Of a stretch of 37,893 bases of DNA, positions 31,555 through 37,893 are shown one piece after another. Numbering within the stretch: the stretch's first letter is position 1; every line of letters starts with the position of its first letter. A program made the position numbers and the translations under genes. This DNA comes from Desulfobacteraceae bacterium (GTDB lineage Bacteria > Desulfobacterota > Desulfobacteria > Desulfobacterales > Desulfosarcinaceae), in the NCBI GenBank assembly GCA_027025615.1, contig JALVQM010000067.1, positions 1 to 37,893 on the forward strand, in the 5' to 3' direction. Below the pieces are notes generated by a model. It did no database searches, was not told where the DNA came from, and worked only from the letters and a program-made list of their open reading frames with translations.

Positions 31555-31758
31555 TCAGCTATGGCAGGGTTTGACTGATTGCGGTTTTATCTGTGCATTG
31601 ACGGGCCTGTGTGCAGAGCCACGGCATACCCGGCAACGCTCCGCACTACATCCCTGACAGGCGTAGCAATCGGCACAAGGGTGTTTTTTATGCCTGCATT
31701 TGTCTTGTTCAGGTACAAAAACCTTGCCCGGCAAGCCAGGTACTTTCTCCCATGCCAT
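31555..31758 (-). CDS. Small cysteine-rich protein
   Basis: A 67-residue ORF with the block CADCYACQGCSAERCRVC in its middle, giving Cys spacing CxxCxxCxxCxxxxCxxC, plus an earlier CRHKKHP Cys–His cluster. That density and regular spacing in a 67-residue product is very unlikely by chance and would suit binding of zinc or an iron–sulfur cluster. AAGGAT lies nine bases upstream of the ATG. I believe similar CxxCxxCQxCSxxRC peptides occur in sulfate-reducing bacteria, but this is memory and not checked. The gene is divergent from the GTPase operon (114-base gap) and antisense to the end of a weak + strand ORF. Function unknown. Confidence 0.55.
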   Translation of the reverse strand: MAWEKVPGLPGKVFVPEQDKCRHKKHPCADCYACQGCSAERCRVCRGSAHRPVNAQIKPQSVKPCHS

Positions 31759-31836
31759 GGCTTTGTCATCCTTGTATGGGTTAGCCTATCTGCTGCATCA
31801 AAATCCCTTCAACTTAACCTGGCATGAATTTTCAGT

Positions 31837-31864
31837 TTGTCAAGCCGCTCAAACAGATTATATT
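31837..31864 (+). promoter_or_regulatory. Candidate promoter for the GTPase operon
   Basis: TTGTCA (31837–31842) and TATATT (31859–31864) are 16 bases apart. The −10 box ends only eight bases before the ATG at 31873, so a transcript from it would be almost leaderless. Tentative. Confidence 0.35.
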
Positions 31865-31872
31865 CTTAGGAC

Positions 31873-33849
31873 ATGAAAGATCTGAGCCTTCATTTGAAGC
31901 AACTGCGTCAGCAATTGCCGGAACTGCTCGACTGCCTTCACCCCGGTGCAAGCCGGCAACTGGATACCTGGTGCAGGGTGCTGGATGTCAAGCTTCTATC
32001 ACGCTTCGGGCCTGAATTTCCACTGGTAGCGGCTGTTTGTGGTGGAGGATCATCCGGTAAATCCACCCTGGTAAACAGCCTGGCCGGAAGGCGGATCTCA
32101 CCGGTGGGTGGAACGGCCGGCTTGAACCGGCGGGTATTGCTGTTATTTAATCCACGCTGGCTTGAATCCGGGTTTTTTCTGCCGGCCCTTGAAGAAACCC
32201 TGGATGTCAAAACAGCTCCCCTGCAGACCACTGACCAGCTTGAAACTCCGGGCGAGCCACTTTACGCGGCATTGAGCTCCATGCCCGAAAACCTGGTGTT
32301 GCTGGATACACCCGATTTCGACACCGGTGCCCGCGGGCTTTACACAAACCGCCAGTCTGCAAAAAAATGGCTCGAAACCGCCGATCTGCTGATCTACCTG
32401 TTTACCAATTCAAATTACGCCAATTGCGACAACACCGATTTTCTGCGCCAGGTCCTGACCGGAATAGGCAACCGGCCTTGTTTGCTGGTTTACCGTTCAT
32501 ATCCCGGAATGGACAGCAAACTTGTACAGGAGCACGCCGGCCTGGTGGCAAAAAATATTTACGGCCGGAACCACAAGCAGATGGTTCTTGGCGTTTTCCG
32601 GGCCGATGAAGACAACGCCGTGGCCGAAGGAGGCCTGCCGCTTACCATACGGCCGGCAGACGGTGGCTCAAGCTTCATGAACCGCCTGGCAGGGGTGGAT
32701 GCCGCTGTATGGCGCAGAAGGATCGCCGCATCAGCACTGGAAGACATAGTCCATCAGAGCCGACAGGCAGCTGAAACGGCCGCCCGGTATCTTGCCCACC
32801 TGGATTTGTACCGGGCTGCACTGAAAACCATAGAAGCACGTTGTGTTACCGAGGCCCTGGCCCACTTTCCTTCCGAACGGGTTTTAAATCTGTTTACCAG
32901 GATCTGGCTCCAAACAGATCCGACCCACGTCCGCCTGATGCGCAAAACCGGCAACCTGGTGGAATGGCCCCTGGCAAAACTTTCCCGAGCCGTCAAGTAC
33001 CTCAAGGGGCAAAAACAAACCAGGGCTGAAAGCCCAGACCTTGAATCACAGCGCCGCACAGTTGAAATAGATCTGCTCCAGGCTGCCGATCACCTTTTAA
33101 GGGCTGCCACGGCAGACTCATTAAGTATTGAACTGCCTGAAGAATCTGATTTAGGGAAAATGGCAAGCACTTTTGACACCATGACTGCTGTTGGAACTGC
33201 CACTGGAAACCTCGGCACCACCTGTCCGGTTGCCCTTGCCAAAAATAAAAACAACAGTGGTCAAAACCTGCTGACCATCAGGGTTGATCTACCTGCCTGC
33301 CTTAAGCAAGCCCAAACCAGCGTACGGCGGATTGACCAGGGCCGGCTCAATTTGCGCCTGGCCGGCTGCAAGGATCAAATCCTGCAGCCGTCAAGCAAGC
33401 TGGAGTCGGATCTTCAACAGCTTGCATCCGGTTTGCGTGAAGAAATGGGCCTGCTGGATCAGCTGCGCCAGACAGCCGCGGCCATGCTCAATGTACTGCC
33501 AGCCACCGCTGCGGTAACCTATATTATTTCCACCGGCGATCCGGTGGGAGCAGCAGCCATAAAGATAAAACTGGGCGGGCTTTTCGGTCTCAAGGATCTT
33601 TATGCCCTGATCGCGATTCCGGCTACCAGCAGTTTGAAAAAGGCCGACCGCCAACAACTGCAAAAAGTGCTCGGTCCGGTTGCCCGCAGCTGGCTGGACA
33701 GTAAGCTGTCCCTTGTGCAAAATCTGTTTGCAGAGCATATTACCGGACAACTTGTCGTTGCCGCCGATCAAATTCACACCACCGCAAGCGGCCTGCTTGA
33801 GCAGGTTGAAGCCCTGACAGACCGGATTCAGAAGAAAGGAACCCAATGA
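31873..33849 (+). CDS. Dynamin-like GTPase, first of a coupled pair
   Basis: A 658-residue GTPase. The P-loop GGGSSGKST is at residues 57–65 and the G3 motif DTPDFD starts at 145. The G4 guanine-specificity motif (N/T-KxD) is not seen where expected; LLVYRSYPGMD occupies that place, so nucleotide specificity may be altered. After a long helical region come two hydrophobic stretches (about 534–555 and 565–590) and a coiled C-terminus, the layout of bacterial dynamin-like proteins, which act on membranes as pairs or oligomers. The gene overlaps the next GTPase gene as ATGA. A membrane-remodelling or cell-envelope role is likely. It is not a known T6SS component. Confidence 0.82.
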   Translation: MKDLSLHLKQLRQQLPELLDCLHPGASRQLDTWCRVLDVKLLSRFGPEFPLVAAVCGGGSSGKSTLVNSLAGRRISPVGGTAGLNRRVLLLFNPRWLESGFFLPALEETLDVKTAPLQTTDQLETPGEPLYAALSSMPENLVLLDTPDFDTGARGLYTNRQSAKKWLETADLLIYLFTNSNYANCDNTDFLRQVLTGIGNRPCLLVYRSYPGMDSKLVQEHAGLVAKNIYGRNHKQMVLGVFRADEDNAVAEGGLPLTIRPADGGSSFMNRLAGVDAAVWRRRIAASALEDIVHQSRQAAETAARYLAHLDLYRAALKTIEARCVTEALAHFPSERVLNLFTRIWLQTDPTHVRLMRKTGNLVEWPLAKLSRAVKYLKGQKQTRAESPDLESQRRTVEIDLLQAADHLLRAATADSLSIELPEESDLGKMASTFDTMTAVGTATGNLGTTCPVALAKNKNNSGQNLLTIRVDLPACLKQAQTSVRRIDQGRLNLRLAGCKDQILQPSSKLESDLQQLASGLREEMGLLDQLRQTAAAMLNVLPATAAVTYIISTGDPVGAAAIKIKLGGLFGLKDLYALIAIPATSSLKKADRQQLQKVLGPVARSWLDSKLSLVQNLFAEHITGQLVVAADQIHTTASGLLEQVEALTDRIQKKGTQ

Positions 33850-35648
33850 TACCTGCCAGCAAGCAGTTGAAAGCCGCAGGCAAACTAGCCCGCGTGGAAA
33901 ACGAAATTCGCAGGCTTGAGCAACAATTGGATCAACTCGACCTGTGGCTGCCTTCTGCCGACCTGCGCCACCAGGCAGAGAAGGCCTTGGAATTGCTTGG
34001 TAAAATTCGCCAGCGGATAAACCGTCAACTGGTAGTCACCCTGGTGGGGCCTTCCGGAGCCGGCAAATCCACCATCTTCAACGCCCTGGCCGGCCGGGAC
34101 GAAATATCATCCACAGGACCCAATCGCCCTACTACCCGCGGCCTGCAGGTATTGTGCTCCGATGGTGTTAATGCCGCCAACATTCTCGGTATTGAAGATT
34201 CAACGGACGTGGATATTCATATTTTCAGCCAACCGGCTTTTCCTGAACAGATTATCCTGGTAGACACCCCGGACACCGATTCGGTAGCAGCCCCAATCCA
34301 CAGGATTCTAGTCAAACAGGCCATTGCTATCTCCGATGTGCTGATCTGTGTTTTTGATACTGAAAATCCAAAACGCAGGGATCATGCTGATTTTCTGGCA
34401 CCACTGATAAGTCTCTTTGCCGGTCACAACCTGGTGGTTGTGCTCAACAAGTGTGACCGCCAGGACCGGGAGGAACTGCATCAGAACATCATTCCCGACT
34501 TTCGCAAATACCTGGCTGTGGCCTGGCAAATGCCGGTTGATCAGGTACTGGCGGTAAGTGCCCGCAGCCATTTGCAAAACCCGGACTGGGACCCGCAGAT
34601 CAAGCCTCGTCACAACTGGGACCAGTTCGACAAATTAGGTGAACTTATCCACGGTGAGCTGGCCAGGCCCGAGGCAGTGATCAACATACGCCTGGAAAAC
34701 GCCAGACACCTTCACAGCTACCTGATGGAAGCGCTCCGGAACCAGGTGGCAAAAGACCTCCCATGGCTGCAAAAAGCCCTTGAATCAGTTGCTAAACTGG
34801 AAACAACGGCCCTGGAACATTCCCTCCAGGCCCTGGAGACTGATTCTGAAACATTGACCCAGGGAACCGGAATCCGTTTATATCAATTGCTGGCCCGCGG
34901 GTGGATGGGACCTGTAGGCTGGATCCTGGCACTATGGTCCCGGCTGCTGATTTTTGGTGCCGGAGCCATTTCGATCCTACGTCCCGGTCGACCACTGAGC
35001 CAAGCCGCAGGGCTTGTCTCGGCCTTGCGCCACAGATCCGCCAGCAAGGCCAAACTGTCCCGTCTTTCTGATGCCGGGGCTGCGACCGCTGCCGCCCAGG
35101 CTTTCCAGATGACAGTGTTGCAAAACTGGCCACATACGGCAGACCTGCTGTGCAAAGCCCATTTCGACCACAAGGTACGCGACCCTCAGTCAACCATGTC
35201 GGCTGCCATCGAGCTTGCCGACACCATCTCTGAAACTTGGGCAGTAGCCCTGGATAAAAAGCTTCAAAAGGCAGCCGGACGACTGCAAAACGGACTGTTG
35301 CAATTGATTCTCAACCTGCCGGCCCTTGCAGCACTGGTTTATGCAGGTTGGCTTACCCTGAAAAATTTTTTCCGGGGTTCATACCTGCCGGCCGACTTCT
35401 TTATTCATTTCCTGGCAGCTGAAATCATCCTGGTACTGGCCGGTTTTTTCATTGTTCAACTAGCTGTCCAGTTCACCGTCCGCAAAGGCCGTCTCCAGCG
35501 CCAGGCTTTCTCCCAACTTCAAGGTTTGTCAAGGTCCGGCAGGGCCTTTGAAAAGCTACCGGCCATTAAACAGGCCTCGCTAATTCTTTCACTGGCAAGT
35601 GTCGAAAATGATATTGAACACCCTGGACTCAAGGATTCAACAGGATGA
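33846..35648 (+). CDS. Dynamin-like GTPase, second of a coupled pair
   Basis: A 600-residue GTPase with a complete set of G motifs: P-loop GPSGAGKS (68–75), a Thr-rich switch region (GPNRPTTRG), G3 DTPDTD from 140 and G4 NKCD (201–204). A basic helical N-terminus precedes it. One hydrophobic segment lies at about 354–378 and a strong paired membrane hairpin at about 484–540 (LPALAALVYAGWLTL; AAEIILVLAGFFIVQLAVQF). The layout matches bacterial dynamin-like or YfjP/EngA-related membrane GTPases. It overlaps both neighbours as ATGA, so all three genes of this operon are translationally coupled. Unlike its partner it keeps canonical guanine recognition, suggesting an active/regulatory heteromer. 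Confidence 0.85.
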   Translation: MIPASKQLKAAGKLARVENEIRRLEQQLDQLDLWLPSADLRHQAEKALELLGKIRQRINRQLVVTLVGPSGAGKSTIFNALAGRDEISSTGPNRPTTRGLQVLCSDGVNAANILGIEDSTDVDIHIFSQPAFPEQIILVDTPDTDSVAAPIHRILVKQAIAISDVLICVFDTENPKRRDHADFLAPLISLFAGHNLVVVLNKCDRQDREELHQNIIPDFRKYLAVAWQMPVDQVLAVSARSHLQNPDWDPQIKPRHNWDQFDKLGELIHGELARPEAVINIRLENARHLHSYLMEALRNQVAKDLPWLQKALESVAKLETTALEHSLQALETDSETLTQGTGIRLYQLLARGWMGPVGWILALWSRLLIFGAGAISILRPGRPLSQAAGLVSALRHRSASKAKLSRLSDAGAATAAAQAFQMTVLQNWPHTADLLCKAHFDHKVRDPQSTMSAAIELADTISETWAVALDKKLQKAAGRLQNGLLQLILNLPALAALVYAGWLTLKNFFRGSYLPADFFIHFLAAEIILVLAGFFIVQLAVQFTVRKGRLQRQAFSQLQGLSRSGRAFEKLPAIKQASLILSLASVENDIEHPGLKDSTG

Positions 35649-36211
35649 CTGTCGGGGAAAAAGTATGTCCGGTACAAAAGGCTGGGCACTTGGACAGCCG
35701 TGTCAGAAGCTGGCTGCAGCAACCTGCCAGGATTCTGGCGCCTTACCTGAAAGAAGGTATGCTTGCCGTCGACTTCGGATGCGGGCCGGGTTTTTTCACC
35801 CTTGAAATGGCTCGCAGGGTCGGTTCGTCGGGCCGGGTCATAGCAGTCGATCTGCAGGAAGGAATGCTGGAAAAACTGGCAAAAAAGGTAAAGGCATCCG
35901 GGCTTGCAGATAGGATCGACCTGCACCTTTGTGAAAAAAAATCAATCGGAATTAAATCAGAGGCAGACTTTATCCTGGCCTTTTACGTTGTCCACGAGGT
36001 GCCGGACCAGGATCGGCTTTTCCGGCAACTGGCCGCCATCCTCAAGCCCGGCGGGCACCTGCTGCTGGCAGAACCCCTTTTCCACGTTTCCAAAAAAGCT
36101 TTCGCCCAAAGCCTGGCCCTTGCACAACTGGCCGGTTTTAAACTGCTTTCCAGGCCGCCGCTTTTATTCAGCAAAACAGCCCTGTTGACCAGGCCGGTAG
36201 CGTCTGGTTAA
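35645..36211 (+). CDS. Class I SAM-dependent methyltransferase
   Basis: A 188-residue Rossmann-fold methyltransferase. Motif I is VDFGCGPGF (42–50), motif II VIAVDLQEGM, followed by FILAFYVVHEVPDQD and the LKPGGHLLLAEP strand typical of Methyltransf_11/25 proteins. The substrate is not evident; the family includes ubiquinone/menaquinone, arsenite and small-molecule methylases. It overlaps the second GTPase gene by four bases, so it belongs to that operon. A lipid or membrane substrate would suit the context, but this is inference. It converges with the aminotransferase gene (38-base gap), where no clear terminator is seen. Confidence 0.87.
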   Translation: MTVGEKVCPVQKAGHLDSRVRSWLQQPARILAPYLKEGMLAVDFGCGPGFFTLEMARRVGSSGRVIAVDLQEGMLEKLAKKVKASGLADRIDLHLCEKKSIGIKSEADFILAFYVVHEVPDQDRLFRQLAAILKPGGHLLLAEPLFHVSKKAFAQSLALAQLAGFKLLSRPPLLFSKTALLTRPVASG

Positions 36212-36249
36212 AAACTTTAAATTTTCTACAAGGGATTACATGCCAAAAA

Positions 36250-37092
36250 TCATGTCTCAGTTTGAGCTTTCGTTTTGTTGCACAGTGCCAAAGCCTGCAT
36301 CAAGCGTCCGGTGCGATTTCCCGGCCTGCCGCTGCCTATGGTTGTATCATCCACCTGGACCACCGGTACCAGGCCCTTGTTGGTGCCGGTTATGAAAACT
36401 TCGTCGGCCGTCAGAAGCTGTTTGCGTGAAATATCGCGCACCTGTACATTGAAAAACTTCCTGGCCAGTTCCAGGACCACTTTGCGGGTTATCCCGGATA
36501 AAATACCCTTTCCCGGAGTTGCCAGGGTATCGCCAAAAAATGCGAACAGGTTACTGGTAGCCCCTTCCAGCACATTGTCCCGGTCATCAACGTAAATTGC
36601 TTCAATGGCTCCATTGGCCCTGGCCTGCGAAAGGGCCATGGCTGCCGGCAGATAGTCAATGCTTTTGGCATCGGGAACATGACGGGTAGAAGCCATGGTA
36701 ATTACCTTGACTCCCTTTTCGTACCACCAAGCGGGCAGCTTGGGCAGGGGGGTGACAAGTATTATCAGCCGCGGCCTGCCCTGGGGAGTCATAAAATCCG
36801 GGCTGGATCCGCCGGTTATAACCATCCTGATGTTTGCCTCGTCAAGCTGGTTGCGGGCCAGGGTTTCGGTGACAATCCGCCGGATCTCATCCTGGCTCCA
36901 TGGCGGCTGGAGGTTGATCTTGCGGGCAGAATTCAACAGCCTGGCTATATGTTCCTCAAGAAACAGGGGTTTGCCATTGTAAGTGCGCAAAAGGTCAAAT
37001 ACCCCTATACCCCTGAGCAGGGCCAGGTCGTCCACCGGAACAACAGCCTTTTCAGCCGGTACGAATTCACCGTCAACATAGTATATGGGCAC
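36250..37092 (-). CDS. Class IV PLP-dependent aminotransferase (branched-chain or D-amino acid type)
   Basis: A 280-residue fold-type IV PLP enzyme. The PLP lysine is Lys143 in TRHVPDAKSIDYLP, and the conserved glutamate is Glu176 in NVLEGATSNLFAF; GILSGITRK and VFITGTNKGLVPV are the phosphate-binding regions. It moves amino groups between amino acids and keto acids: branched-chain aminotransferase (IlvE), D-alanine aminotransferase and aminodeoxychorismate lyase are all in this family and cannot be separated by eye. The start is a GTG with GAGGAGG four bases upstream. Its first codons overlap the end of rlmN by 20 bases, so the two are co-transcribed. Housekeeping in character. Confidence 0.88.
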   Translation of the reverse strand: MPIYYVDGEFVPAEKAVVPVDDLALLRGIGVFDLLRTYNGKPLFLEEHIARLLNSARKINLQPPWSQDEIRRIVTETLARNQLDEANIRMVITGGSSPDFMTPQGRPRLIILVTPLPKLPAWWYEKGVKVITMASTRHVPDAKSIDYLPAAMALSQARANGAIEAIYVDDRDNVLEGATSNLFAFFGDTLATPGKGILSGITRKVVLELARKFFNVQVRDISRKQLLTADEVFITGTNKGLVPVVQVDDTTIGSGRPGNRTGRLMQALALCNKTKAQTET

Positions 37093-37893
37093 AATGCCTC
37101 CTCAAAGAAGCAGTTCGCAAGCGGGATTGGCGGACTGGACTCTTAATTGGGCTGTCGCCTGCAAGTTGACCGCAAGCGGCCAGAATGCCGCACCCCTTGG
37201 AAGATCTGATTCGGACAAAGACTTTCCTGGTGACCAGCCGGTCACGAAAAGCTTCCAGGCGGGCCTCCGATGGTCTCTTGAAACAATCATTTGCCCCTGG
37301 GTTGTAAGCAATCAGGTTGACTTTTACCGGCAAACTGGAAACCAGCAAAGACAGGGCGTCTGCATGTGCATCAGAATCATTGATCCCGGAGATCAACACG
37401 TATTCCAGTAAAATACGGCCTTTGGGCGGCAAGGGATAGTTCCCCAGGCAGGCTATCAGTGATTTCAATGGATATCGACGGTTGACAGGCATAAGAAACG
37501 ACCGCAACCGGTCATCTGGCGCATTGAGGGAAACGGCCAGTTTCAACCCTGTCCATCCCAGTCGGGCAAGGGCATTGATCCTTTCCACCAGCCCGGCGGT
37601 GGATACGGTCATTCGTTTTTTGGCAATGTTCAGTCCGCGCTGGTCTTCCAGAACCCTAACCGCCTGGATGAAATTGGCATAGTTGTCCAGGGGCTCGCCC
37701 ATGCCCATGAAAACCAAATTGCGGATATCAAAGCCTTCAATCCTGGCTGCAAGCACCTGGCCGACAATCTCGGCCACAGTCAGATTGCGCAACAAACCCA
37801 TTTGCCCGGTACGACAGAAACGGCATCCCATCCGGCATCCCGCCTGAGTGGAAAGGCATAAGGTATAATGGGTAGCCATGGGTAAAACTACAC
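37073..37893 (-). CDS. rlmN: RlmN, 23S rRNA/tRNA adenine-C2 methyltransferase (radical SAM), 3' part
   Basis: The 5' end lies beyond the right edge; 273 codons are visible and the frame stays open to the last base. RlmN methylates C2 of adenine in 23S rRNA and some tRNAs. The radical-SAM cluster site is CRMGCRFC (CxxxCxxC), with another conserved Cys seven residues before the first cluster Cys, as in Escherichia coli RlmN (Cys118). The second catalytic Cys lies in ILAACGQLAG near the C-terminus. GMGEPLDNY and GLKLAVSLNAPDD are further signatures. The usual RGDDI before that Cys reads KGCGI here, an unusual change. About 20 basic residues extend past the normal end and overlap the aminotransferase start. 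The ATG at 37879 is internal, not the true start. Confidence 0.9.
   Translation of the reverse strand, partial: VVLPMATHYTLCLSTQAGCRMGCRFCRTGQMGLLRNLTVAEIVGQVLAARIEGFDIRNLVFMGMGEPLDNYANFIQAVRVLEDQRGLNIAKKRMTVSTAGLVERINALARLGWTGLKLAVSLNAPDDRLRSFLMPVNRRYPLKSLIACLGNYPLPPKGRILLEYVLISGINDSDAHADALSLLVSSLPVKVNLIAYNPGANDCFKRPSEARLEAFRDRLVTRKVFVRIRSSKGCGILAACGQLAGDSPIKSPVRQSRLRTASLRRHCAHILC

Noticed and set aside
36212..36249. Possible terminator between the convergent methyltransferase and aminotransferase genes
   Set aside because: Only weak AT-rich self-complementarity; no stable stem with a T-run.
1..37893. Insertion sequences, transposase or integrase genes, attachment sites
   Set aside because: None of the reading frames shows a transposase or integrase motif and no flanking direct repeats were seen, so the island idea rests only on composition and gene content.

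Overview
The window comes from a Gram-negative bacterium. It carries a type VI secretion system (T6SS), several signal peptides and a lipoprotein. The VgrG–DUF2169–DUF3540–DUF4150 spike cassette, the kinase/phosphatase/FHA regulators and the moderate GC content suggest a deltaproteobacterium in the broad sense (Desulfobacterota or Myxococcota-like). This is inference from gene content; no rRNA or other marker is present to settle it.

Layout. (1) 1–18578, + strand: a compact T6SS operon. It runs tssM (3' end only), tagF, tssA, tssB, tssC, hcp, tssE, tssF, tssG, tssH/clpV, vgrG, then a spike-cargo cassette: a DUF2169 protein fused to pentapeptide repeats, a second pentapeptide-repeat protein, a DUF3540 protein and a DUF4150 PAAR-like tip. 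Most junctions are ATGA overlaps or gaps of a few bases. TssJ, TssK, TssL and most of TssM are not in the window and are probably to the left. No recognisable toxin domain is present. (2) 18590–19721: a small zinc-ribbon protein (−) and an unrecognised 257-residue protein (+). (3) 19761–26751: a signalling block. A two-FHA-domain protein (−) is divergent from an operon of PP2C phosphatase, secreted trypsin-like protease, transmembrane Ser/Thr kinase with a PEGA domain, and a secreted redoxin/TPR/FlgT-like protein whose redox cysteines are both serine. A lipoprotein follows, ending in a strong hairpin. FHA, PP2C and kinase together resemble the threonine-phosphorylation pathway that controls T6SS firing elsewhere.

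(4) 26575–30336, − strand: three unrecognised secreted proteins and a possible small membrane ORF. This block is visibly more AT-rich in its middle, which suggests acquired or fast-evolving DNA. (5) 30337–31872: about 1.5 kb without a convincing large gene. It holds inverted repeats, an orphan terminator-like hairpin and a small cysteine-rich ORF on the − strand. (6) 31873–36211, + strand: a coupled three-gene operon of two dynamin-like membrane GTPases and a SAM-dependent methyltransferase. (7) 36250–37893, − strand: a class IV aminotransferase and the 3' part of rlmN (5' end cut by the window edge).

How it fits together: region 1 builds the sheath, tube, baseplate, spike and recycling ATPase. 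TagF and the FHA/PP2C/kinase block would set when it fires. The envelope proteins next to the kinase (protease, PEGA domain, dead redoxin with TPRs, lipoprotein) look like a periplasmic sensing arm. The most interesting unexplained pieces are the toxin-less pentapeptide spike cassette, the phosphatase–protease–kinase–dead-redoxin operon and the paired GTPases.
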